From: JAYZDP01 sp036337765
GTDB lineage: Bacteria; Acidobacteriota; Thermoanaerobaculia; Multivoradales; Multivoraceae
Length of the DNA: 64,000 bases
Assembly: GCA_036337765.1 (NCBI GenBank)
Contig: JAYZDP010000104.1
Coordinates: forward strand, 30,468 to 94,467
Direction of reading: 5' to 3'
Shown here: piece by piece, positions 35,221-44,309 of the stretch
Numbering within the stretch: position 1 is the first letter of the stretch
Layout of the letters: each line of letters begins with the position of its first letter
The notes under the pieces: generated by a model
What the model saw: only the letters and a program-made list of their open reading frames with translations
What the model was told of the DNA's origin: nothing
The model's database searches: none
Translations under genes and position numbers: made by a program

Positions 35221-37146
35221 CTACATGCGCTCGGGGATGGGGATGCCGAGGATGTCGAGGATTTCGGCGAGGCCTTTGCGGAAGACGTCCATGGTGGCCA
35301 GGCGGACGGTTCGGAGGGCCTCGTCTTCTTCTTGGAGGATCGGGTGGCGGTGGTAGATGGCGTGGAACTTTCGCGCCAGGTCGATGGCGTGGCGGGCAAG
35401 GAGTGAGAGTTCGAGTGTGTCGGCGGCCCTTTCGGCGATCTCGGAGGTTTGCGAGACCGTGAGCACGAGGTCCCAAAGGTCGTCTTGCCAGAGCTCGGGG
35501 GGTAGGGCGGCCATCGCGGCGGCGTCGGTGCTCGCCGGCAGATCGGCAGCCTCGAGTCGGCGGCGGATGTTCTGCTCTCGGACCAGCGAGTACTGCAGGT
35601 AGGGACCGGTCTCGCCTTCGAAGTTCAAAGCGTCTTCGAAGTCGAAGGCGATGACGCGGGTGGTCGTGGCCTTGACCATGAGGAAGCGCATCGCCGCGGT
35701 CGCGATCTGAAGGCTCAGACGCTCGAGCTCGGTGGGGTCGAGCTCTCGGTTGCGCTCGGCGATGCCGTTGCTCGCCTTCTCGGTGAGCTGGTCGAGTAGG
35801 TCATCGGCTTTGACGCCGATTCCCTTGCGGCCCGCCATGAGGGTCGCCTTCGAGTCGTCCTCGGTCTCGACACCGAGCTGCGCCGCGGCGGCGGGAGACA
35901 GCGCCACCATCTCGTAGGCGAAGTGGATGCTGCGGTCGGCTTCGACCTCGAAACCGGTCGCTCGCAGGCCGGCGGCGACGATCTTCTGCAGGTAGCTCTG
36001 GCGAGCGTCGATGACGTTGATGACCTGATCGCCGCGCCCGAACACCGGCACATCCCCGGTATCGCCGGCGCCATCGGCTTCGGCGGTCTCCCACACCCCC
36101 TCCGCGTCCCACTTGCGGTACTGGAAGTCGAGCCCAAGTCGGCCAAACTTCCAAAGCTGATAGGCGATGTCCTTGCCGACGTAGGTGACCGTGCCGTCGG
36201 AGCGGGTGATGACCTTGTCGGCGTCCTCCAGCCCCTCGAACTCGGGATCCTCCGACAACGGCATGACCCAGCAGCCGGCGTTTTTGCCCGACTCCTCGAG
36301 GCGCACGGCGCCCGCCGTCTTGAGGCGCTCGAAGGCGGTTGCGAAGAAGTGCAGGCGAAGGATCTCGCTCTCGCGAGTGATGAGGTCGTAGCCGATGGCG
36401 AGGCGCTGCATCGTCTGGAGATGGCAGTGCACGATGCGCCGAGCGACTAGGCGCCCGATCTCCGCGCGCTCTCCGGCGTTCGCTTCGAGGGCATGGAGGG
36501 TGTCGCGTCGCAGCTTGCGGCGCTGGGGATCGGCATCGAACCAGTCGCCGACCGCGCTGTAGAGGTCCCAGCAGTAGTAGTCGAACGGCTCCTCGACCGC
36601 GGCCACAGCCTCCGCATCCATTCCCCGAATGTCGACGAAGCCCACCACGACGTCGGCTACCTGCACGCCGGTGTCGTCAATGTAGTTCTGGACCTCGACG
36701 CGGCGACCCAGGGCCCGCAGCACCGACGCCAGGACGTCTCCCAGAATGGCGTTGCGCAGATGCCCGATGTGCGCCGCCTTATTGGGGTTGATGTTGGTGT
36801 GCTCGACCACGATGCGTTCGGTGGAGTCCGCGGAGCTGAGCAGGTTCCCATCCGCGACCCTCGCGGCGAAGCTGGAGCGTTCGACGAAGAAGTTCAGGTA
36901 ACCGGGCCCCTCGACGCTGGCTCGCGCGAGCTCAGGCGGTAGCTGTAGCGCAGCGTGGATCTCGGCCGCGATCTCGCGCGGATTCCGCTTCAACGCCCGC
37001 GCGAGGTGCAGGCCGGCCGGCGCCGCCAGATCGCCCAGCTCACGAGTCGGCGGCACTTCGATCACGGGCGAGTGCTCGATGTCATAGAGCTCTGCGATCG
37101 TTCTCGCGAGAAGTGTGGCTAGCTGGGTCTTCAGCGCCGCGAGCAT
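35221..37146 (-). CDS. argS: Arginyl-tRNA synthetase
   Basis: The 641-aa class I synthetase starts at ATG 37146. The HIGH motif is in NPNKAAHIGHLRNAILGD (~residue 120). The KMSKS region is replaced by MAGRKGIGVKADDLLDQL; loss of the canonical form is usual for many arginyl-tRNA synthetases. The N-terminal Add-1-like domain (tRNA D-loop recognition) and the C-terminal DALR anticodon-binding domain (GPYLQYSLVREQNIRR, LARKFHAIYHRHPIL) are intact. It charges tRNA-Arg and is convergent with ftsZ. Confidence 0.96.
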   Translation of the reverse strand: MLAALKTQLATLLARTIAELYDIEHSPVIEVPPTRELGDLAAPAGLHLARALKRNPREIAAEIHAALQLPPELARASVEGPGYLNFFVERSSFAARVADGNLLSSADSTERIVVEHTNINPNKAAHIGHLRNAILGDVLASVLRALGRRVEVQNYIDDTGVQVADVVVGFVDIRGMDAEAVAAVEEPFDYYCWDLYSAVGDWFDADPQRRKLRRDTLHALEANAGERAEIGRLVARRIVHCHLQTMQRLAIGYDLITRESEILRLHFFATAFERLKTAGAVRLEESGKNAGCWVMPLSEDPEFEGLEDADKVITRSDGTVTYVGKDIAYQLWKFGRLGLDFQYRKWDAEGVWETAEADGAGDTGDVPVFGRGDQVINVIDARQSYLQKIVAAGLRATGFEVEADRSIHFAYEMVALSPAAAAQLGVETEDDSKATLMAGRKGIGVKADDLLDQLTEKASNGIAERNRELDPTELERLSLQIATAAMRFLMVKATTTRVIAFDFEDALNFEGETGPYLQYSLVREQNIRRRLEAADLPASTDAAAMAALPPELWQDDLWDLVLTVSQTSEIAERAADTLELSLLARHAIDLARKFHAIYHRHPILQEEDEALRTVRLATMDVFRKGLAEILDILGIPIPERM

Positions 37147-37268
37147 GACCGGCGGAGTGTATATCGCAGCAGATTTGGCAGGCCGGTGAGGACTCGTCCT
37201 CGGAAGGTGACAGTTTGGGCACTTGTAAGGGCCTTGTTTGCAGCGAAATACGATAGAATTCCGCGGTT

Positions 37269-37811
37269 ATGGGGGAGAACCGGATCGCTTTCAAGATGAA
37301 TGACACCCTTCTGGAGCTTCTGGAGGGTGACATCACCGCCATACGGGTCGACGCCATCGTCAATGCGGCCAACGAGAAGCTGGCGATGGGTACCGGTGTA
37401 GCGGGCGCCATCCGCGAGAAGGGTGGCGATTCCATCCAACAGGAGTGCGATCGCATAGGTGGCACGCCAGTTGGCACGTCAGTGATGACAACCGCCGGCG
37501 AATTGAGCGCGAAGCGCGTGATCCATTCCGTCGGACCGGAAATGGGAGAGGGCGACGAGGAGCGCAAGCTCGCCTCCGCGGTCCGTTCCGCACTGGCACT
37601 GGCAGACCGCCACGGCCTCCGCTCCCTCGCGATCCCCGCGATCTCGACCGGTGTGTTCAAGTTCCCGGTCGACCGCTGCGCCCGCATCCTGCTGACCGAG
37701 ATCCACCGCTATCTACAGGGCGGAACGAAGCTTGCGAAGGTGGTCGTTTGTCTTTACGACGACAGTACGGTTCAGATATTCCGTAGGGAACTGCGGCGGG
37801 GATTCAGGTAG
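37269..37811 (+). CDS. Macro domain protein (ADP-ribose binding/hydrolysing)
   Basis: The 180-aa protein is a single macro domain starting at ATG 37269. GDITAIRVDAIVNAANEKLAMGTGVAGAIREKGG is the start of the ADP-ribose pocket (residues ~20-53) and AIPAISTGVFKFPVDRCARI (~118-137) forms the diphosphate loop. The NAAN motif is intact and the loop resembles the O-acetyl-ADP-ribose deacetylase group (YmdB/MacroD-like), but the G-GVDGAIH form is altered to TGVAGAIR. It is divergent from argS with 122 bases between. No ADP-ribosyltransferase partner is adjacent, so it is unlikely to be a DarTG-type antitoxin here. Confidence 0.88.
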   Translation: MGENRIAFKMNDTLLELLEGDITAIRVDAIVNAANEKLAMGTGVAGAIREKGGDSIQQECDRIGGTPVGTSVMTTAGELSAKRVIHSVGPEMGEGDEERKLASAVRSALALADRHGLRSLAIPAISTGVFKFPVDRCARILLTEIHRYLQGGTKLAKVVVCLYDDSTVQIFRRELRRGFR

Positions 37812-37841
37812 ATCTGGGTAGTTGTAGTCTCCGACTCATGA

Positions 37842-37885
37842 GTGAGTCTTCGTGGGATCCCTCACGTTACGGGAAACCCACGAAG
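37842..37885. repeat. Dispersed repeat copy 2 forming a hairpin
   Basis: The core GTGAGTCTTCGTGGGATCCC (37842-37861) matches the repeats at 35040 and 41620-41640. CTTCGTGGG (37848-37856) pairs perfectly with CCCACGAAG (37877-37885), with an inner CCC/GGG pair. It lies between the convergent macro-domain gene and the small unknown gene, and could act as a bidirectional terminator. Confidence 0.6.
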
Positions 37886-37929
37886 GCACTCCTCGGCGAC
37901 GGAGGTCCTCTCCCAGCCGACGCCTACCG

Positions 37930-38349
37930 CTAAGCGACAAAGTACGCGCTAGCCCGCGCCTGCAACCGTGTCCGTGCCTGAAACCCGCTGCCCGCCAAAG
38001 AAAACGCGCACGAAGCACCGAGAATCGGCAAGACGATCCAGCCGTCGAAGCGCTGGCCTGCGTTGTAGGCGGGGACGACGGGCTCGATCTCGGCTAGCTT
38101 GGTCCAGTGGTCCTCTTCCGGGTCCAGAGAGACCTGAAGCTCGACGTAGGTGCGGTCGAGATCGATGACCTTCTTGCTGGATGGCGGCCAGATCGAGAAG
38201 ACGAAGCGAACCTCGTCGTAGGCGCCGGTCTGGACCTGGGGCGACGCCTCGTGCAGCAGAGGGTAGGTGAAGGCCCCCTGGGCGTCGGTCGCGAAGATCT
38301 CTGGGGTCGGGTCGAAGATGATCTGCAACGGCTTCGTCGCGGAGTTCAT
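37930..38349 (-). CDS. Conserved-looking small protein of unknown function
   Basis: The 139-aa product starts at ATG 38349 with GAGCGAG just upstream; the longer open frame above it overlaps maf and is not credible. The N-terminal ~95 residues are beta-rich and polar (LQIIFDPTPEIFATDAQGAFTYPLL, YDEVRFVFSIWPP, RTYVELQVSLDPEEDHW), like a small beta-sandwich. The C terminus has a moderately hydrophobic stretch (GWIVLPILGASCAFSLAG). I do not recognise a family. It follows maf by 25 bases on the same strand and probably shares its transcript. Confidence 0.6.
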   Translation of the reverse strand: MNSATKPLQIIFDPTPEIFATDAQGAFTYPLLHEASPQVQTGAYDEVRFVFSIWPPSSKKVIDLDRTYVELQVSLDPEEDHWTKLAEIEPVVPAYNAGQRFDGWIVLPILGASCAFSLAGSGFQARTRLQARASAYFVA

Positions 38350-38374
38350 CTCGCTCGGAGTGTATCCCAAGGCC

Positions 38375-38992
38375 TCACTCTCCCGGCTCGGCCGAATAGG
38401 CCTTGAGGTCGTGACCGATGCTCGCGAAGAGGACGTAGACCAGGGCCAGGGGCAGGCCGATGACATTCGAGCTCGATCCCGTGACTCCGGCGACGAAGAT
38501 CGCACCGATTCCCTGTAGCGCATAGCTGCCCGCCTTGTCGGCCGGCTCCCCGGTGGCGACATACCAGGTGATCTCGTCGTCGATCATGGGGCGCATGTGG
38601 ACGAGGCTCTCGCCGTGATCGGTGACCAGGCCGGCGGCGGACACGTCCCGTACCGAGACTCCGGTCAGCACGCGATGCTCGCGCCCCTGAAGTCGACGAA
38701 GCATCGACGCCGCCTCGGCGTTGTCGACCGGCTTCTCCAGCACTTCGTCGTCGACGACGACGATGGTGTCTGCCGCAATCACGAGCTCTCCTGCGGTGCC
38801 GACGGCGGCCGCCTTCTCACGCGAGAGCCGCCGCACATACCCCTCCGGAGTCTCGCCCGGGTGGGGACTCTCCGGCACGTTGGGAGGGCGGACCTCGAAC
38901 TCGAGGCCCAGCGTGCCAAGGAGCTCACGCCGGCGGGGAGATCCCGACGCCAGGACGAGGCTTGGCAGCGCCCCGACTTCCGTCGGGCTCAA
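38375..38992 (-). CDS. maf: Maf-family nucleoside triphosphate pyrophosphatase
   Basis: The 205-aa protein starts at TTG 38992, overlapping the stop of the upstream VWFA gene (TTGA). LVLASGSPRRRELLGTLG and the catalytic region IAADTIVVVDDEVLEKP are Maf signatures, followed by GSYALQGIGAIFVAGVTGSSSNVIGLPL. Members hydrolyse non-canonical or pyrimidine NTPs and have been linked to division control. The residues point to the dTTP/UTP (YhdE-like) subgroup, though I cannot settle this by eye. Confidence 0.92.
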   Translation of the reverse strand: MSPTEVGALPSLVLASGSPRRRELLGTLGLEFEVRPPNVPESPHPGETPEGYVRRLSREKAAAVGTAGELVIAADTIVVVDDEVLEKPVDNAEAASMLRRLQGREHRVLTGVSVRDVSAAGLVTDHGESLVHMRPMIDDEITWYVATGEPADKAGSYALQGIGAIFVAGVTGSSSNVIGLPLALVYVLFASIGHDLKAYSAEPGE

Positions 38993-41526
38993 GGGTAGTA
39001 GCCACGCATCGTCTTCGCCTTCAAGCCGCGACGGGTCATATCGAGGCGCACCTCTCTGAACTTCGAGCCCTTCTGTGACGACTGATAGGCGAGCAGGTAC
39101 TGTGCGCGGATCTCGGTCTCGATTTTGGCGTAGATCGACGACAGACCATCTGCGTCTTCGATGAAGAAGTGCCTGCCGCCCGTCTCGTCGGCCAACCGCA
39201 GCAACTTGTTGCGAGCGATCACGTCGCGCTGGGTGATGCCGAGACCGATCGAGTAGATCGCGACACCGGCCCGGCGGGCAAACTCCATCACCTCTTCGAA
39301 GCGGTAGCGACTGTCGGAGTCCTCGCCATCCGAGATCACGATCAGGACTCGCTTGCCGCGCAGGCCGCTGAAGTAGTGCAGCGCGAAGACGAGGCTGTCG
39401 TGAAAGGCGGTTTCTCCCTCGCTGACGAGGCCGGCCAGCCCGCCGGCGAGGATCTCGACGCTGTTGGTGAAGGGCACGACCAGCTGCGGCTGGTCAGAGA
39501 AGACGATCAGGCACGCCCGGTCTCGCGGGCGCAGCACGGAGTCGAAGAACTTCAGCGCCGCCTTCTCGGCCTCCTCGATCTCCTCGTGCATCGAGATCGA
39601 AGTGTCGAGCAGGATGCCGGCGTGGATTGGGCGCTCGGTCACCGGCTCGAAGCGTCGGATGCTCTGGGCCTCGCCGTTCTCGCGCACCTCGAAGTCTGCG
39701 AGAGCGAGATCGCCGACCGGGCGACCCTTGCCATCGAAGACCGAGGTGTAGAGCTCGACCATGTCGACGTGGACCTCGTCGAGCGGATAGGGAGAGTTGA
39801 CGAACACCAGATCCTCGGTCGAGTTTCCGTCCTCGAGAAAGGCGACCGCGCGCACGTAGCCCAGGTCCTGGCCGTCGGGAATCGCGATCGGCTGGATGAA
39901 GGGCGGCTGGAAGAGGGTGGCGACGAGGGTTTCGTTGAGATACATCTCGACGCGGTCGAGTTGCTCGCCTTCTGGGATCTCGACCTGGGCACTGGCTCTG
40001 ACGCTGCGCTCGTAGCGATGGCCACGCTGCGGCTCGATCAGTCTCACTCCGAAGCGGTGCGGCCCCGTGTTGAGAAAGGTCTCGTCGCTGGCCAGAGTCG
40101 TGCCGTCGGCGCCAATGGCTCGCGCCTGCAGACGGTGGATCCTGGGCGCACGGCCCAGGTCGATCTCGATGCTGTAGGGCGGCCGTGTCTTGGCGAGAAT
40201 CTGCTTGCCGTCGAGGTCGAAAGCGACCTTGGCGATACCCTCACCGGTGGCCTTGGCGCCGACGCGGATGATGTCGGTCAGCAGGCGGTCGCTCGGTGCG
40301 GTGACCCTGACGACGTGATCGGCAGCCGCGGTGCTGCCGTCGAGCGACGCGTTCGCTTCGTCGAGAAACTCGAGTCTGCCGACCGGCTCCGAGGGCGGTG
40401 TCGCTGCCGCGCTCGCCACCTTTGGTGCAACTCGCAGATTGGGGACCTCGATCGCTTCCTGAAGGCGAGAGAAGCGATCCGAGTTCAGGTCCTGGACCTT
40501 GACGATGATCCGGTAGTCGCCAGGGCGTAGGTAGCGCTCGACCGCGAGGGGAATCGGCTCGGAAGTGTCGTCGTCGGTGACGGCGACATCGAACTTGTAG
40601 CGGAACGACTCGAAGAGCTCTCCCCGACGGAGCACCTCGCCGTCGATCAAAAAGTTGTGCGAGCGGTGCTTGCCTAGCTCGCCGATAGCCGCCTCTGCAC
40701 GCGGGACGCTCACCAGCACCTGCACGACCGTGCGGCTCTGGTAGGCGCCTGGATACTGCGTGATGTAGGAGGCCGGCAGGGTCTTGGCACCGTCAGGCAG
40801 GTCGGTCGACCTGGCCTTGAAGGCGGCGACCCACTCTTTCGCGACTCGGGGCCTCAAGGGCAATCCATCGCGCACCTCCGCCCAGTCGACGCTGCGGCTG
40901 AGGGCGCTCATTATCTGGTCGCCCCGTGTGCACCCCTGGGTGATCAGCGTCACCATCTCCTGGTCGCTGACGAGACCCGAGCGGAGCCTGGACCGCAGCG
41001 CGCTGAGCCCGGTCGTGGGGTCCCAGATCTTCGAGCTCGATCGCTCCCGGCCCGCGCCATTGAAGGCGATCGTGAAGTTAGGCCGCACGCCCGCAATAGC
41101 ATCGAAGACCCAGAACTCGATCGGTTCGAGAACGTCGCTGCACAGGGCCCGAAAGCTCCGGCTCTCCTCGCCGAAGAACAGGATCATCTGCGCCCGGTGA
41201 TCCGAGAGATCGTCGAAGCGTGCCCCCGCCGCCTCCGCGTTCGCCTCCCAGCGATCACGAAACTCATTGCGCGCCGTCTGCGGAAACGGATCTCGAACCT
41301 GCCAGAACCGATCCAAGAACCGATCTCGCTGGTACCCCTCCCGCAGCCCGAGAAACGCCTCCCGCTCCGGCTCCCCAATGAGAAGCGTCACCTCTTCGAG
41401 AAACGCCCTATGGCGTGGCAACAGCTGGCTACTGTCCGTTTGTGCACGCGCCAGCTGTGCGGCAAGGGCGACCTGTAGGACTGCGCTCAGCAGGCCGACC
41501 ACTAAAGGGCGAGCGAGCATTCCCAA
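38989..41526 (-). CDS. Secreted GWxTD-like/VWFA protein, acidobacterial type (paralogue 1)
   Basis: The 845-aa protein starts at TTG 41526 or ATG 41520, followed by a signal peptide ending near ALAAQLARA. The N-terminal ~160 residues resemble the GWxTD domain (RFLDRFWQVRDPFPQTARNE). Beta-rich Ig-like regions follow. The last ~300 residues are a VWFA module of the TIGR03436-like acidobacterial family: MIDAS DTSISMHEE near residue 640, VISDGEDSDSRYRFEE, ending KTMRGYYP. It is probably periplasmic or exported and binds a partner through a metal site. It is a paralogue of the next upstream gene and overlaps maf. Function unknown. Confidence 0.82.
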   Translation of the reverse strand: MGMLARPLVVGLLSAVLQVALAAQLARAQTDSSQLLPRHRAFLEEVTLLIGEPEREAFLGLREGYQRDRFLDRFWQVRDPFPQTARNEFRDRWEANAEAAGARFDDLSDHRAQMILFFGEESRSFRALCSDVLEPIEFWVFDAIAGVRPNFTIAFNGAGRERSSSKIWDPTTGLSALRSRLRSGLVSDQEMVTLITQGCTRGDQIMSALSRSVDWAEVRDGLPLRPRVAKEWVAAFKARSTDLPDGAKTLPASYITQYPGAYQSRTVVQVLVSVPRAEAAIGELGKHRSHNFLIDGEVLRRGELFESFRYKFDVAVTDDDTSEPIPLAVERYLRPGDYRIIVKVQDLNSDRFSRLQEAIEVPNLRVAPKVASAAATPPSEPVGRLEFLDEANASLDGSTAAADHVVRVTAPSDRLLTDIIRVGAKATGEGIAKVAFDLDGKQILAKTRPPYSIEIDLGRAPRIHRLQARAIGADGTTLASDETFLNTGPHRFGVRLIEPQRGHRYERSVRASAQVEIPEGEQLDRVEMYLNETLVATLFQPPFIQPIAIPDGQDLGYVRAVAFLEDGNSTEDLVFVNSPYPLDEVHVDMVELYTSVFDGKGRPVGDLALADFEVRENGEAQSIRRFEPVTERPIHAGILLDTSISMHEEIEEAEKAALKFFDSVLRPRDRACLIVFSDQPQLVVPFTNSVEILAGGLAGLVSEGETAFHDSLVFALHYFSGLRGKRVLIVISDGEDSDSRYRFEEVMEFARRAGVAIYSIGLGITQRDVIARNKLLRLADETGGRHFFIEDADGLSSIYAKIETEIRAQYLLAYQSSQKGSKFREVRLDMTRRGLKAKTMRGYYP

Positions 41527-41590
41527 CAGTCTACCGCCGCACGTCGCCTCCGGGAGCCCCTTCTATCCACCGGGGCCGGGCGCCCCCTTC

Positions 41591-41640
41591 CGCGAGCACC
41601 GTGCGGGCTTCCTCCGTCTGGGGACCCCACGAAGACTCAC
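41591..41640 (-). repeat. Dispersed repeat copy 3
   Basis: Read on the minus strand, GTGAGTCTTCGTGGGGTCCC begins at 41640. The similarity to copy 1 extends over 50 bp to GTGCTCGCG at 41591. It lies in the 133-bp gap between the two GWxTD/VWFA paralogues, near the start of the downstream one. Unlike copies 1 and 2, I do not see a clean partner arm here. Confidence 0.6.
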
Positions 41641-41659
41641 TTCGGCGCCGGACCCCCGA

Positions 41660-44200
41660 CTACGGGTAATACCCGCTCATCGTCTTCGCCTTCAACCCAC
41701 CCCTGCCTACCGCCACAGAAACCTCCCGAAACCCGCGCCCCCCCTCCACATTCGAAGACTGATACCCAATCAGATACCGCGACCGGATCTCAGCCTGAAT
41801 CGCCGCATAGATCTCGCCGAGCTCGTCGACCGACTCGATGAAGAAGCTCCGCCCGCCGGTCTCTTTCGAGATCTCGTTGAGCGCGCCCTTCGCCTCGCGC
41901 GCACCCTTGCCGGTGATCTGAAGGCCGATGGCGTAGATCGCTACGCCAGTGCGCCGCGCGTACTCGAGAGCGTCGTCGTAGGAGAAGCGGCTGGCCTCGT
42001 CCTTGCCGTCGGAGAGCAGCAGCAACACCCGCTGACCGCGCACGCCGTTGAAGTAGTACAGCGCGAAGATCAGCGAGTCGTAGAGCGCCGTGCCGCGCTC
42101 GGCCTTGATGCCGCCCAGGCCCGCCGCCAGATCCTCGATCTCGTTCGAGAACTTCATTGCCAGGTTCGGGTAGTCACTGAAGGTGACCAGCGCCGCGCGG
42201 TCCTTTGGCGTGATCGTGTCGCGGAAGAACTGCAGTGCGGCCTGCTTGGTGCCGTCGATCGAACCTTCCATCGATGCGGAGGTGTCGAGCATGATGCCGG
42301 CGTGGATCGGCAGGTCACGGACCAGATCGAAGCGCACCACCGACTGCTCGACGCCGTCTTCGAAGGCGGTGAAGTCCGCTTCGGCGAGGTCGAGCACCGG
42401 GCGATTCTCTTTGTCGAGCACGGTGGTGTAGAGCTCGACGAACTCGACCTCGACCTCTTCGAGCAAGTCCGGTGCGTTGACGAACACCAGATCCTCGGTC
42501 GAGTTGCCGTCGGGCTGGTAGGCGACCGCACGCACGTAGCCCACAGCACCCTTCGTCGGCAGCAGGATCTCCTGGGTGAACGGTGGCTGGAAGAGCGTCG
42601 CCACCAGATCTTCGTTGAAGTAGAACTCGACCTTGTCGACGGCCGAGTCTTCGGGAATCGCCAGCGCCGCCGTGGCCGCAACCGAGTGCTCGTAGAGCTG
42701 GTCGCCAAGCGGCTCCGTCAGCTGCACCCCGAACCGGTGGACACCGCCGTTGAGCGTGACCTGGTCGCGCGCGAGCTCATTACCTTCGGCGTCGACTGCA
42801 ACGACTTGCAACTGGCGGGTCTGCGGCACGCGGCCGAGGTCGAGATCGAGGCTCCAGGGGGGGGTGCGCTTGCGCATCCGCGTCGTTTCGTCGAGGATGA
42901 AGACCACCTCGGCGATGTCGTCACCGGTCGTCAGGGTGTTGAAGCGCACCATCCCCGAATGCATGTCGCCGCGCGGCTGCACGATCTGAATCGTGGTCAC
43001 ATCGACGTCGAGCGTGGCCGCTGCCGCCTCCAGAATCGCGGCACTCTCCGCGTCCGGCGGCGGTCTTGGCCGACGATCGAGATCGGGCACGTCGATGTCG
43101 CGAGCCTCCCGGTAGTAGCGACCGCTGGCGAGATCCTCGACCTTGACGATGAGCTTGTAGCTGCCGGGGCGTAGACGCCGCTCGAAGGACATCGGGATCG
43201 GTGCGTCCCCGATCGCCGTCGCGGGGAAGTCAAACTTGTAGCGGAAGTTCTCGAACAACCGCTCCTTGCGCAGTATCTCGCCCGAAAGCAGCAGGTCGTA
43301 GCTCTCGTGGCCCTCCATCGCCGTCCTGCCGACCGCGGTCGGGTCGATCTTGACCGTGCCCTGCATGACAGTCCGGGTCTGGTAGCGAGACGGGAAGTCG
43401 AGCAGCAGCTCTGCGGCGAAAACCTCGGCGTTCTCGGGTAGCTCGGTCGAGTAGGAGTCGAAGGTGGCGATCCACTCCGGCGACGGCGACACCGCCGGCG
43501 AAGTGAGCTTGGCCTCGAGCATGTCGAACTCGAGCGGGTTCGACAACAGGATCCTGATCACCCTTTCGACGATGTCTCCCTGCTGACAGGTGCTCAAGGA
43601 CTGCCAGAAGTCACGTTGATGACCGGGGGCGGCGGCGGAGTTGTCGAGCAGCTCGCCGAGACCTTCGCCCGGCCGCCAGAGATGGTAGTTCTGCGCCCCG
43701 TAGCGCTGATAGAAGAGCACGAAGAACTCGTAGCCGACCCGGGTCGAGGAGCGGTAGTACCAGGCCTCCAGATTCACGACGACGCCGGTGCAGCGAAACT
43801 CGATGCGGGAGTCGGGCATCTCGTTCAGAAGCACCATCTCGGAGCGCTGGTCATGCATCGAGCCGAAGACGTCGATGACCTCTTCGAGCAACGTCTCCCA
43901 GCGCTCCTTCGTCTCGTTGCGGGTGGTATCGGGATACAGATCGCGGATCTTCCAGAAGCGCTCGATAAAGGCGTCGCGCTGGTAGTCCTCCTCGAGCTGG
44001 AGGAAGGCCTCGCGCTCCTCGTCTGCAATCAGCAGCTCGATCTTCTCGAGCCAAGCCTTGTAGGTGTCGGACAGCGCGTCGTAGCGCGGGTCCTTCTTCT
44101 TGGCACTCGCGGGAGCGAGCACGAGCAGGCCGAGGAGCAGACAGACGAACATCAGTCGAGCCCGCCAGAGGGGACTCGCCACTGTGTTGTCAGGACGCAT
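41660..44200 (-). CDS. Secreted GWxTD-like/VWFA protein, acidobacterial type (paralogue 2)
   Basis: The 846-aa product starts at ATG 44200 (MRPDNTVASPLWRARLMFVCLLLG, then a cleavable signal ending APASA); ATG 44152 is a later option. The architecture is the same as the neighbour: ERFWKIRDLYPDTTRNE (GWxTD-like, ~residue 72), beta-sandwich regions, and a C-terminal VWFA with MIDAS DTSASMEGS, LLLSDGKDEASRFSYDD and ending KTMSGYYP. Overall similarity to paralogue 1 is high in the VWFA part and in the hinge LVFVNAPDLLEEVEVEFVEL. A tandem duplication is likely. Confidence 0.82.
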   Translation of the reverse strand: MRPDNTVASPLWRARLMFVCLLLGLLVLAPASAKKKDPRYDALSDTYKAWLEKIELLIADEEREAFLQLEEDYQRDAFIERFWKIRDLYPDTTRNETKERWETLLEEVIDVFGSMHDQRSEMVLLNEMPDSRIEFRCTGVVVNLEAWYYRSSTRVGYEFFVLFYQRYGAQNYHLWRPGEGLGELLDNSAAAPGHQRDFWQSLSTCQQGDIVERVIRILLSNPLEFDMLEAKLTSPAVSPSPEWIATFDSYSTELPENAEVFAAELLLDFPSRYQTRTVMQGTVKIDPTAVGRTAMEGHESYDLLLSGEILRKERLFENFRYKFDFPATAIGDAPIPMSFERRLRPGSYKLIVKVEDLASGRYYREARDIDVPDLDRRPRPPPDAESAAILEAAAATLDVDVTTIQIVQPRGDMHSGMVRFNTLTTGDDIAEVVFILDETTRMRKRTPPWSLDLDLGRVPQTRQLQVVAVDAEGNELARDQVTLNGGVHRFGVQLTEPLGDQLYEHSVAATAALAIPEDSAVDKVEFYFNEDLVATLFQPPFTQEILLPTKGAVGYVRAVAYQPDGNSTEDLVFVNAPDLLEEVEVEFVELYTTVLDKENRPVLDLAEADFTAFEDGVEQSVVRFDLVRDLPIHAGIMLDTSASMEGSIDGTKQAALQFFRDTITPKDRAALVTFSDYPNLAMKFSNEIEDLAAGLGGIKAERGTALYDSLIFALYYFNGVRGQRVLLLLSDGKDEASRFSYDDALEYARRTGVAIYAIGLQITGKGAREAKGALNEISKETGGRSFFIESVDELGEIYAAIQAEIRSRYLIGYQSSNVEGGRGFREVSVAVGRGGLKAKTMSGYYP

Positions 44201-44309
44201 AAGGGACTGAATCTCGACTCTACTACGTGCCCAACCCGGTCTCGGACCTGCCAAATTCCGCCCTCCTATGGGCCTAGCTGAGATCGCCGGGCGCTAGAAT
44301 GATTCCCCT

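Noticed and set aside
37269..37811. Macro-domain gene as part of a DarTG-like toxin-antitoxin or NAD-based defence system
   Set aside because: No ADP-ribosyltransferase, Sir2 or effector gene is adjacent; the neighbours are argS and a maf-linked gene.
41267..43174. 635-codon plus-strand open frame opposite the VWFA paralogue
   Set aside because: No recognisable domain; the minus strand encodes a full VWFA module with MIDAS residues.
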